Assembly (NCBI RefSeq): GCF_017916455.1
Contig: NZ_JAFMSY010000005.1
Span: 62,001 to 126,000, forward strand
Length of the DNA: 64,000 nucleotides
Source: Nocardioides xinjiangensis
Lineage (GTDB): Bacteria; Actinomycetota; Actinomycetes; Propionibacteriales; Nocardioidaceae
Direction of reading: 5' to 3'
Below are positions 57,613 through 64,000 of the stretch, in pieces. Positions within the stretch are counted from its first letter, which is position 1, and each line of letters opens with the position of its first letter. A program made the position numbers and the translations under genes. Under the pieces are notes generated by a model. The model ran no database searches and was not told the origin of the DNA. It was given only the letters and a program-made list of their open reading frames with translations.

Positions 57613-59280
57613 TCAGCGGTCCGGTCCGAAGGCGGCGCCCCGCAGGTCGGCCTTGATCGCGTCGAGCCGGCCGGCGGCGTTGATGCGGGCGGCGTCGACG
57701 CCGCCGTCCGCGTCGGCCCCGACGGGCACGACCACCTCGAGGTAGCACTTCACCTTCGGCTCGGTGCCGCTCGGACGGACGATCACCCGGGCGCCCTGGG
57801 CGAGGGAGTAGCGCAGGCCGTCGGTCGGGGGCAGCAGCTCCGAGCCCTCGGCGAGGTCCTCGACCCGCTCGACGGCGAGCCCGCCGAGGGCCGTCGGAGG
57901 CGCGGCGCGCAGCCGCTGCATCGTGGCCGGGATGTCGGACAGCTGCTCGAAGCGCACCGACAGCTGGTCGGTCGCGTGCAGGCCGTGCTGGCGGGCGATG
58001 TCGTCGAGGATGTCGGTGAGGCCGCGGCCCTCGGCCTTCGCGGCCGCGGCGAGCTCGCACACCAGCAGCAGCGCCGAGACGCCGTCCTTGTCGCGGACGT
58101 GCTCGGGGTCGCAGCAGTAGCCCAGCGCCTCCTCGTAGCCGAACGCGAGGCCCTCGACGCGGCCGATCCACTTGAACCCGGTCAGCGTCTCCTCGTGCGG
58201 CTGGCCGGCCGCGGCCGCCATCTTGCCGAGCAGGCTGGAGGAGACGATCGAGTTGGCGTAGGTGCCGGTGCGGCCGCGGGCGAGCAGGTGGTGGGCCAGC
58301 AGCGCGCCGACCTCGTCGCCGCGCAGCATCCGCCAGCCGTGGGCGTCGGGCACCGCGACGGCGCAGCGGTCGGCGTCGGGGTCGTTCGCGACGACGAGGT
58401 CCGCCCGCGTCTCCGCGGCCAGCGCCATCGCCAGGTCCATCGCGCCGGGCTCCTCGGGGTTGGGGAAGGAGACCGTCGGGAAGTCGGGGTCGGGGTGCTC
58501 CTGCTGCTCCACGACGTGGGGTGCGTCGAAGCCGGCGGTCTCCAGCACCTGGGCGACGGTCGTGCCGCCCACGCCGTGCAGCGGCGTGTAGACGAGGCTG
58601 AGGTCGCGGGGACCGTCCCCGGCGAGCCCGGCGACGGTGTCGAGGTAGCGGTCGACGATCTCCTCGCCGACGACGCGGCCGGCGTCGCCGCGGGGGAGGT
58701 CGGCCAGCGGGCCCACGGCGGCGATCCGGTCGGCGATCTCGCTGTCGGCCGGCGGCACGATCTGGCTGCCGTCGCCGAGGTAGACCTTGTAGCCGTTGTC
58801 CTGAGGCGGGTTGTGGCTCGCGGTGACCATCACGCCCGCGGCGCAGCCCAGCTCGCGGATCGCGAAGGCCAGCAGCGGGGTCGGCAGGGTCCGCGGCATG
58901 ACGAGCGCCTTGAAGCCGGCGCCGGTCATGATCTCGGCCGTGTCGCGCGCGAACACGTCGGAGTTGTGGCGCGCGTCGAAGCCGATCACGACCGAGCCGC
59001 CGGCGTGGCCGGTGTCGCGCAGGTACGCCGCGAGGCCGGCGGCAGCGCGGGTGACCACGACGCGGTTCATCCGGTTGGGGCCGGCGCCGAGGGCGCCGCG
59101 CAGGCCGGCGGTGCCGAACTCGAGCGTCCCGGCGAAGCGGTCGGCGAGGTCGGTCTGCTCCCCGCGCGCAGCGGCCGCGACGAGTGCCTCGAGCTCGGCG
59201 CGGGTCTGCTCGTCCGGGTCCTCGGCGGCCCAGGCCCGGGCCTGCTCGATCAGGTCGGTCGGTGCGGTCTCGACGGTCAT
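57613..59280 (-). CDS. Phosphohexomutase (phosphomannomutase / phosphoglucomutase family)
   Basis: The product has 555 residues and four alpha-D-phosphohexomutase domains. Phospho-serine Ser155 is in MVTASHNPPQDNGYKVY, the metal loop is NDPDADRCAV, the sugar-specificity loop is GFKWIGRVEGLAFGYEEALGYCC and the phosphate-binding loop is VIVRPSGTEPKVKCYLE. The long eukaryote PGM2/ManB-like type can act on glucose, mannose or pentose phosphates. Neighbouring deoC and deoA make a phosphopentomutase role conceivable, but this is not shown by the sequence. TAGCGT lies 6 nt before the ATG. Confidence 0.92.
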   Translation of the reverse strand: MTVETAPTDLIEQARAWAAEDPDEQTRAELEALVAAAARGEQTDLADRFAGTLEFGTAGLRGALGAGPNRMNRVVVTRAAAGLAAYLRDTGHAGGSVVIGFDARHNSDVFARDTAEIMTGAGFKALVMPRTLPTPLLAFAIRELGCAAGVMVTASHNPPQDNGYKVYLGDGSQIVPPADSEIADRIAAVGPLADLPRGDAGRVVGEEIVDRYLDTVAGLAGDGPRDLSLVYTPLHGVGGTTVAQVLETAGFDAPHVVEQQEHPDPDFPTVSFPNPEEPGAMDLAMALAAETRADLVVANDPDADRCAVAVPDAHGWRMLRGDEVGALLAHHLLARGRTGTYANSIVSSSLLGKMAAAAGQPHEETLTGFKWIGRVEGLAFGYEEALGYCCDPEHVRDKDGVSALLLVCELAAAAKAEGRGLTDILDDIARQHGLHATDQLSVRFEQLSDIPATMQRLRAAPPTALGGLAVERVEDLAEGSELLPPTDGLRYSLAQGARVIVRPSGTEPKVKCYLEVVVPVGADADGGVDAARINAAGRLDAIKADLRGAAFGPDR

Positions 59281-59286
59281 GGACGC

Positions 59287-59292
59287 ACGCTA
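59287..59292 (-). promoter_or_regulatory. Probable -10 box of the phosphohexomutase gene
   Basis: On the minus strand TAGCGT ends 6 nt before the ATG at 59280. No Shine-Dalgarno sequence is present. Confidence 0.6.
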
Positions 59293-59338
59293 TCCCCAGG
59301 CGCGGGCCGCTGTCGGTGGGCGGTGCCACGATCGGTCC

Positions 59339-59710
59339 ATGATCGATCACCTGGGCATCAACTGCACCGACCTGGCCCGCGCGGCCGCGTTCTACGACAG
59401 GGTCCTGGGCGTCCTCGGACACCGCCGGATCATGGACTTCGACGTGGCGATCGGCTACGGCACCGAGGAGCCCGACTTCTGGATCAGCACCTTCGACGGC
59501 GTCGGCCCCAACCGCGAGGTCCACGTCGCGTTCCGGGCGCCCGACGCGGCGACGGTCCGCGCCTGGCACGCGGAGGCCGTGGCGGCGGGTGCGGAGTCGC
59601 TGCACGAGCCGCGGCTCTGGCCGGAGTACCACCCGGGCTACTACGGCGCCTTCGTCCGCGACACCGAGGGCAACAACGTCGAGGCGGTCTGCCACTCCGG
59701 CGACTCCTGA
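59339..59710 (+). CDS. VOC-family (glyoxalase-fold) protein
   Basis: The product has 123 residues and one vicinal-oxygen-chelate module pair. MIDHLGINCTDLARAAAFYDRVLGVLGHR carries the first metal histidine, VHVAFRAPDAATVRAWHAEAVAAG the second, and the end DTEGNNVEAVCH the acidic ligand typical of family members. YYGAFVRDTEGNNVE closely resembles YcgJ/glyoxalase-like proteins. The substrate is unknown. ATG 59339 has CACGAT 6 nt upstream. Divergent from the hexomutase gene with a 58-bp gap. Confidence 0.88.
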   Translation: MIDHLGINCTDLARAAAFYDRVLGVLGHRRIMDFDVAIGYGTEEPDFWISTFDGVGPNREVHVAFRAPDAATVRAWHAEAVAAGAESLHEPRLWPEYHPGYYGAFVRDTEGNNVEAVCHSGDS

Positions 59711-59736
59711 CCGCGGGCCCGGCCGGCACCCCGGGC

Positions 59737-59742
59737 TAGCGT
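59737..59742 (+). promoter_or_regulatory. Probable -10 box of the MOSC gene
   Basis: TAGCGT ends 6 nt before the GTG at 59749, with no ribosome-binding site. Confidence 0.6.
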
Positions 59743-59748
59743 GGCGCC

Positions 59749-60393
59749 GTGACCGCGACCGTGCTCTCCGTCAACGCCGGCGCCCTGGCGCCGGTCGAGG
59801 GGATGCGTCGCCCGAGCGGCATCCGCAAGCACCCGGTCGACCGGATCGACGTCCGCGACCCCGGTCCCAAGCGCGGCGGGCTCGGCAGCGGTGTCGTGGG
59901 CGACGAGATCTACAGCCGCAAGCACCACGGCGGAGCCACGCAGGCGGTGTACGCCGTCGCGCGCGAGGAGCTGGACCACTGGGGCCGCGAGCTCGCTCGC
60001 GACCTGCCCGACGGGATGTTCGGCGAGAACCTCACCACCCGCGGGCTCGCGGTCGACGATAGCGAGGTCGGCGAGCTGTGGGAGGTCGGCAGCGCCCTGC
60101 TCGAGGTGTGCGGACCGCGGGTGCCCTGCGCCACGTTCGCCAAGCACATGGCGGAGCCCCGGTGGATGCGCCGCTTCGCCGAGCACGGCCGCACGGGGGC
60201 CTACCTCGCGGTGCGCGAGCCCGGGCGCATCGAGCCGGGCGACCCGGTCACGGTGGTGCACCGCCCGGGGCACGGACTCACGGTGCCGATGTACTTCCGG
60301 GCGTGGATGGGCGACCAGGGCCTGGCCGAGCTGTTCCTGAGGGCGCGGGTGCTGCCGCGGGCCGAGCACGACTGGCTCGAGTCGCGGCGGTGA
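59749..60393 (+). CDS. MOSC-domain protein (YiiM-like)
   Basis: The product has 214 residues. MOSC domains are molybdenum-cofactor sulfur-carrier related. The features seen are LGSGVVGDEIYSRKHHGGATQAVYAVAREELDHW, LPDGMFGENLTTRGL, and the conserved cysteine region LEVCGPRVPCATFAKHM. E. coli YiiM acts with molybdoenzymes on N-hydroxylated bases. No Moco gene is near here, so the partner is unknown. The GTG start fits the TAGCGT box. Confidence 0.9.
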   Translation: MTATVLSVNAGALAPVEGMRRPSGIRKHPVDRIDVRDPGPKRGGLGSGVVGDEIYSRKHHGGATQAVYAVAREELDHWGRELARDLPDGMFGENLTTRGLAVDDSEVGELWEVGSALLEVCGPRVPCATFAKHMAEPRWMRRFAEHGRTGAYLAVREPGRIEPGDPVTVVHRPGHGLTVPMYFRAWMGDQGLAELFLRARVLPRAEHDWLESRR

Positions 60394-60424
60394 GCGCCGC
60401 GACCCGAGGCGCAGTCGGTGGGCC

Positions 60425-60922
60425 TCAGTTCAGGGCGGCGACCGCCGCGTCGTAGTCGGGCTCCTGGCCGATCGCCTCGGTGAGCTGGGTATGCAGGACG
60501 GTGCGGTCGGCGTCCAGCACGACCACCGCACGCGCGAGCATCCCGCGCCAGCCGCCGTCGGCCATCTCGACGCCGTAGTCCCGGCCGAAGCTCGAGCGGA
60601 ACGCCGACCCGACGAGCACGTCGTCGATCCCCTCGGCGCCGCAGAACCGGGCCTGCGCCAGGGGCAGGTCGACCGACACGTTGACGACGGCCGTGTCCTG
60701 GAGCCCGGCGGCGAGCTCGTTGAACCTCCGCACGCTCGCCTGGCACACGCCGGTGTCGATGCTCGGGAAGATGTTGAGCACCACACGCTTGCCGGCGACG
60801 TCGGCGTCGGTGAGCGAGCCGAACGAGGAGTCGACCAGCTCGAAGCCGGGGGCCTGGGAGCCGACCGTCGGGAGCTCGCCGACGGTGCTGACGGTGTTGG
60901 GACCGAGTTGGGTGGTTGCCAT
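60425..60922 (-). CDS. tpx: Thiol peroxidase (atypical 2-Cys peroxiredoxin)
   Basis: Reduces H2O2 and organic hydroperoxides using thioredoxin. The product has 165 residues. Peroxidatic Cys60 is in FPSIDTGVCQASVRRFNE and resolving Cys94 in ARFCGAEGI, matching Cys61 and Cys95 of E. coli Tpx. The family ending IGQEPDYDAAVAALN is present. Leaderless-type TAGGTT lies 6 nt before the ATG. Divergent from the DUF2252 gene, with both start codons only 33 bp apart. Confidence 0.96.
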   Translation of the reverse strand: MATTQLGPNTVSTVGELPTVGSQAPGFELVDSSFGSLTDADVAGKRVVLNIFPSIDTGVCQASVRRFNELAAGLQDTAVVNVSVDLPLAQARFCGAEGIDDVLVGSAFRSSFGRDYGVEMADGGWRGMLARAVVVLDADRTVLHTQLTEAIGQEPDYDAAVAALN

Positions 60923-60928
60923 GGCGCA

Positions 60929-60934
60929 AACCTA
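60929..60934 (-). promoter_or_regulatory. Probable -10 box of tpx
   Basis: On the minus strand TAGGTT ends 6 nt before the ATG at 60922. The two divergent -10 boxes here are 9 bp apart, so polymerase binding to one promoter should exclude the other. Confidence 0.6.
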
Positions 60935-60943
60935 GCGGGCACC

Positions 60944-60949
60944 TAGAGT
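60944..60949 (+). promoter_or_regulatory. Probable -10 box of the DUF2252 gene
   Basis: TAGAGT ends 6 nt before the ATG at 60956, with no ribosome-binding site. Confidence 0.6.
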
Positions 60950-60955
60950 GCGCCC

Positions 60956-62266
60956 ATGGCCACCCGCGACCGGACCGGCGTGATCGTCGAGGTGCTGCGC
61001 GACGCCTTCGCGCCCCTGATGCGCGCCGACCCGACGGCGTTCCGCGCGAAGTACCGCAAGATGGCGCGTGACCCGCTGGCCTTCTACCGCGGCACCGCGT
61101 GCCTGTTCTTCCACGACGTCACCGCGGCCTCCGACGACTGGGCCGCCCACGGGGCGGAGCGCATCTGGATCCACGGCGACCTCCACGTGGAGAACTTCGG
61201 CACCTACCTCAACTCCGACGGCAGGCTGATCTTCGACGTCAACGACTTCGACGAGGCCTACCTCGGACGCTTCACCTGGGACCTGCAGCGCTTCGCGGCC
61301 AGCCTCGCGCTGCTCGGCTGGCAGAAGGCCCTGCCGGAGGACGCGATCCGCAAGCTGGTCGGCCGCTACACCCGCTCGTACCTGGCCCAGATCAACCACT
61401 ACACCGGGACCGAGGACGACGAGGGCTTCGAGATTCGCCTCGACACCGCCCACGGGCCGGTGCTGACCGCGCTGCAGTCGGCCCGCCGGATGCGGCGCGC
61501 GGACCTCCTCGACAGGGTCACCACGATGCAGGGCGGCACCCGCATGTTCCTCGAGGACGCCACCACGCGGCGGCTCTCGCGCACCGAGCGCGAGAAGGTC
61601 GTGGCGGCCTTCGGCGGCTACCTCGACACGATCCCCGACTCCAAGCGCTTCGACCGCGAGCTCTTCTACGAGCTGCGCGACGTCGTCGGCAAGTCCGGCT
61701 TCGGCATCGGCAGCGCGGGGCTGCCGGCGTACAACGTGCTCGTCGAGGGCTACAGCCAGGCGCTGGACAACGACGTCGTGCTGAGCATGAAGCAGGCCAA
61801 CGTCCCGGCGCTGAGCAGGTTCGTCGACACCGCCGACGTCGACGCCTACTTCGAGCACGAGGGCCACCGCACGGCCGTCAGCCAGCGGGCCCTCCAGGTG
61901 CACACCGACCCGCTGCTCGGGCACACCAGCATCGACGGCGTGGGCTACGTCGTCTCCGAGGTCTCGCCCTACGAGGTCGACCTCGACTGGGGCGACATCA
62001 ACGAGCCGGAGGACATGCGCGCCGTGGTCGACCTCCTGGGGCGGGCCACCGCCAAGATCCACTGTGCCTCCGACGAGGACAGCCAGCAGGACCTCGTCGA
62101 CTTCCAGGTCGAGGAGGCCATCGCGCGGTCGCTGCACGGTCGGCGCAACGACCTCGTCGCCTGGCTGTCCGACTGGGCGATCGAGTACGCCGCTCGCGTG
62201 CGCAAGGACCACGCACTGTTCGTGGACGCGTTCCGCGAGGGCCGGGTCGGGATCGCCGCCACCTGA
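60956..62266 (+). CDS. DUF2252-family protein with kinase-like fold
   Basis: The product has 436 residues. The start MATRDRTG, FYRGTACLFFHD, IWIHGDLHVENFGTYLNSDGRLIFDVNDFDEAYLGRFTWDLQRFAASL and SRTAQ-like later parts define DUF2252. HGDLHxxNFG (from His73) and DVNDFDEA resemble the catalytic loop and metal-binding aspartate of aminoglycoside/choline-kinase folds, so a small-molecule phosphotransferase is plausible. No substrate is known. It shares a very short divergent promoter with tpx, which might couple it to peroxide responses. Confidence 0.9.
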   Translation: MATRDRTGVIVEVLRDAFAPLMRADPTAFRAKYRKMARDPLAFYRGTACLFFHDVTAASDDWAAHGAERIWIHGDLHVENFGTYLNSDGRLIFDVNDFDEAYLGRFTWDLQRFAASLALLGWQKALPEDAIRKLVGRYTRSYLAQINHYTGTEDDEGFEIRLDTAHGPVLTALQSARRMRRADLLDRVTTMQGGTRMFLEDATTRRLSRTEREKVVAAFGGYLDTIPDSKRFDRELFYELRDVVGKSGFGIGSAGLPAYNVLVEGYSQALDNDVVLSMKQANVPALSRFVDTADVDAYFEHEGHRTAVSQRALQVHTDPLLGHTSIDGVGYVVSEVSPYEVDLDWGDINEPEDMRAVVDLLGRATAKIHCASDEDSQQDLVDFQVEEAIARSLHGRRNDLVAWLSDWAIEYAARVRKDHALFVDAFREGRVGIAAT

Positions 62267-62311
62267 CGTCGCGGGCGCGCGGTGCCCCGCGGCGATCCCG
62301 GCCGGGTGCGC

Positions 62312-63334
62312 TCAGGCGTCGATGGTGGACATGTCGCCGTAGCGGTCGCCGGCGACCGCGTCGCGCGGGACCGCCCGCTCCAAGGCCGCGAGGTCGTCGC
62401 GGGTGAGCGCCACGGCGACAGCGCCGACGTTCTCCTCCAGGTAGGCCACCCGCTTGGTGCCGGGGATCGGGGCGACCCCCAGGCCGTCGTCGCCCTGCGC
62501 GAGCACCCACGCCAGCGCCAGCTGGCCGGGCGTGCAGCCCTTCTCCTCCGCCAGCCGGACGACCTCCCCCACGAGCGCGAGGTTGGCGTCGAGCGCGTCG
62601 CCGGAGAAGCGGGGGAAGCGGCCTGCGGCGCGAGAGTCGCCGGACTCCAGGGACTCCCGGGTCACGGCGCCGGTGAGGATCCCGCGGCCGAGGGGGGAGT
62701 AGGGGACCAGCCCGATCCCGAGCTCCCGCAGGACGGGCAGGATCGCGTCCTCGAGGTCGCGGGTGAAGAGCGAGTACTCCGACTGGAGCGCGGTGAGCGG
62801 GTGCACGGCGTGCGCGCGCCGGATCGTCTCGGCGCCCGCCTCCGACAGCCCGAGGTGGCGCACCTTCCCGGCCTCGACGAGCTCCGCCATGGCCCCGACC
62901 GTCTCCTCGATGGGGACCGTCTTGTCGACGCGGTGCTGGTAGTAGAGGTCGATGTGGTCGACGCCGAGCCGCTCGAGGGAGGCGTCGCAGGCCCTGCGGA
63001 CGTACTCCGGGGTGCCGTTGATGCGCACCCACGAGCCGTCCGGGTTCCGCTCGTTGCCGAACTTGGTCGCGAGCTGGACCTCGTCGCGGCGGCCCGCGAT
63101 GGCCCGGCCGACGAGGCGCTCGTTGGTGAACGGGCCGTACATGTCGGCGGTGTCGAGGAAGGTGACGCCGAGGTCGAGCGCGCGGTGGATGGTGTCGATC
63201 CCGGCCTGCTCGTCGGGGGTGCCGTAGAACTCCGACATCCCCATGCAGCCGAGTCCGAGCGTGCTGACCGTGAGCGGTGAGGTGGTGCCGAGGTCGCGCT
63301 GCCCGACGGGTGCGGTGGAGGAGGTGTTCGTCAT
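62312..63334 (-). CDS. Aldo/keto reductase (YakC/AKR13-like)
   Basis: The product has 340 residues and an NADPH-dependent reductase barrel. [14 protein letters not shown] starts the fold. The catalytic tetrad is Asp and Tyr in [14 protein letters not shown], Lys in LATKFG, and His in [14 protein letters not shown]. The cofactor site is PLGRGILTG and [18 protein letters not shown] 63334 is chosen because GGAGGGTGAGGG lies directly upstream; a start at 63343 would lie within that site. It is preceded by a copy of the MerR operator and lies downstream of the merR gene. Confidence 0.92.
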   Translation of the reverse strand: MTNTSSTAPVGQRDLGTTSPLTVSTLGLGCMGMSEFYGTPDEQAGIDTIHRALDLGVTFLDTADMYGPFTNERLVGRAIAGRRDEVQLATKFGNERNPDGSWVRINGTPEYVRRACDASLERLGVDHIDLYYQHRVDKTVPIEETVGAMAELVEAGKVRHLGLSEAGAETIRRAHAVHPLTALQSEYSLFTRDLEDAILPVLRELGIGLVPYSPLGRGILTGAVTRESLESGDSRAAGRFPRFSGDALDANLALVGEVVRLAEEKGCTPGQLALAWVLAQGDDGLGVAPIPGTKRVAYLEENVGAVAVALTRDDLAALERAVPRDAVAGDRYGDMSTIDA

Positions 63335-63350
63335 GTCCCTCACCCTCCGA

Positions 63351-63373
63351 CTTCGAGCGCGCTGCAGGTCAAG
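63351..63373 (-). promoter_or_regulatory. MerR-type operator/promoter of the aldo/keto reductase gene
   Basis: On the minus strand this 23-nt site begins CTTGACCTG, a consensus-like -35 TTGACC, and continues with an imperfect inverted repeat ending CTCGAAG. Nineteen of 23 positions match the site in front of merR at 63791. Confidence 0.7.
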
Positions 63374-63403
63374 GCCCCGGCGCGCGGGCGGGCGGCAGGG
63401 GTC

Positions 63404-63775
63404 TCAGGAGGCGGGCGCCAGGTTCTCGTAGAGCGCGATCTTGTGGTCGATGGCACGCAGGTGGGAGGTGACCTCGGCCAGCTGCCTCTCGACCACCTCG
63501 CGGTGCGCCAGCAACAGCGCCAGCCGCTCGGACTCGTTGCCGTCGCCGTCGCGCACGAGGGCGGCGTAGCGGCGTACGTCCCGGATGGGCATCCCCGTGG
63601 CGCGGAGCCGGGTCACCATCTCGATCCAGCGGAGGTCGTCGTCGGTGTAGCGCCGGTGCCCCGAGGGCGCGCGCTCGACGGCGTGGAGGAGCAGCCCGTC
63701 ACGCTCGTAGTAGCGCAGGGTGTGGGCGGTCAGCCCGGTCCTCTCGGCCGCCTCGGCGATGGTCAGGCTGGTCAT
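63404..63775 (-). CDS. MerR-family transcriptional regulator
   Basis: The product has 123 residues. The N-terminal winged helix is canonical: LTIAEAAERTGLTAHTLRYYERDGLLLHAVERAPSGHRRYTDDDLRWIEMVTRLRATGMPIRDVRRYAAL. A coiled-coil dimerisation helix follows (LLLAHREVVERQLAEVTSHLRAIDHKIALYENL). There are no cysteines, so it is not a metal- or redox-thiol sensor; an organic or stress ligand is likely. ATG 63775 is chosen over 63802, which lies in the operator. It is expected to regulate itself and the aldo/keto reductase. Confidence 0.93.
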   Translation of the reverse strand: MTSLTIAEAAERTGLTAHTLRYYERDGLLLHAVERAPSGHRRYTDDDLRWIEMVTRLRATGMPIRDVRRYAALVRDGDGNESERLALLLAHREVVERQLAEVTSHLRAIDHKIALYENLAPAS

Positions 63776-63790
63776 CGCACCAGTCTCGGA

Positions 63791-63813
63791 CTTGGAGTGC
63801 ACTCCAGGTCAAG
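63791..63813 (-). promoter_or_regulatory. MerR-type operator/promoter of merR
   Basis: On the minus strand the site reads CTTGACCTGGAGTGCACTCC followed by AAG. TTGACC is a good -35, and TGGAGTGCACTCCA is a perfect 14-bp palindrome in the long spacer, the arrangement used by MerR-family autoregulators. Confidence 0.8.
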
Positions 63814-63861
63814 GCCCCCCGGCTCGCCCGGCGTCGCCGGCGCGAGTCGCCGCCCGGGCGC

Positions 63862-63948
63862 GAATCCCCCGCTTAAGCGGGGGATTGCGAACTTCCAGTG
63901 GCCTGCACGCCCCCGGAAGTTCGAACTCCCCCGCTTAAGCGGGGATTC
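63862..63948. repeat. Composite palindromic element with two CCGCTTAAGCGG cores
   Basis: A perfect 24-bp palindrome centred at CCGCTTAAGCGG spans 63863-63886. A second copy of its core (16 bp perfect) spans 63929-63944. Between them CGAACTTCC (63888-63896) is complementary to GGAAGTTCG (63915-63923). The whole 87-nt stretch is therefore one large inverted repeat with palindromic ends and could form a three-armed cruciform or RNA. No gene was seen from 63776 to the window end apart from the operator at 63791. Confidence 0.9.
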
Positions 63949-64000
63949 TGGGGCTGGAGCAGCGGAGCGGAGGCGGCGGCGCGAGCGTCACGCGCCCAGG

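Overview
The window is about 64 kb of very GC-rich chromosome from an actinobacterium. High-GC codon use, frequent GTG starts, a mycobacterial-type second succinate dehydrogenase, monomeric isocitrate dehydrogenase, DUF6350 and DUF3017 membrane proteins and a methylmalonyl-CoA mutase operon all fit Propionibacteriales, most likely a Nocardioides-like organism. The genus is inferred from gene content, not from a search. No rRNA, tRNA, prophage, transposase or CRISPR array was seen. Most of the window is ordinary core metabolism.

Layout. Positions 1-13.4 kb hold the 3' part of sucD, a lipoprotein and a sigma-factor-like protein fused to a membrane sensor, two polytopic membrane proteins, the purine block purN - ZTP riboswitch - purH - folD, DUF3017, mdh, a lipoprotein and an aquaporin. 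Positions 13.5-20.8 kb hold monomeric NADP-isocitrate dehydrogenase, a membrane protein, an MFS exporter, a 53-residue small gene, trpS, a 2'-5' RNA ligase-like protein and a YihY-type protein. Positions 20.8-22.9 kb are unusual: a DUF559/AbiEi-like nuclease gene lies between two arrays of a 52-nt palindromic repeat. Positions 22.9-30 kb carry two different succinate dehydrogenases, transcribed divergently from one 143-bp region. Positions 30-39.6 kb hold a GH16-like gene overlapping a sulfotransferase-like gene tail to tail, the operon mutA-mutB-meaB, an M20 amidohydrolase and a PAS histidine kinase.

Positions 39.7-54.5 kb are largely a nucleoside uptake and salvage region: two permeases, a double ATPase and a BMP-type binding lipoprotein, then cdd, deoA, add, a uridine-kinase-like gene and deoC followed by two aldehyde dehydrogenase-family genes. 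Together these could import nucleosides, deaminate and phosphorolyse them, and split deoxyribose phosphate into glyceraldehyde phosphate and acetaldehyde. Positions 54.6-64 kb hold a PH-like membrane protein, a YidC paralogue, a beta-helix exoprotein, phosphohexomutase, VOC and MOSC proteins, Tpx, a DUF2252 protein, and a MerR regulator with an aldo/keto reductase.

Non-coding structure is the most interesting part. Seventeen copies of the 52-nt palindrome occur in three arrays with strict 72-nt or about 82-nt periods. Two further, unrelated palindromic elements occur at 46.96-47.16 kb and 63.86-63.95 kb. They sit mainly where convergent genes end. In addition, about a dozen genes have a TANNNT box 6-8 nt before the start codon and no obvious Shine-Dalgarno sequence, which points to leaderless mRNAs and was used here to choose starts.
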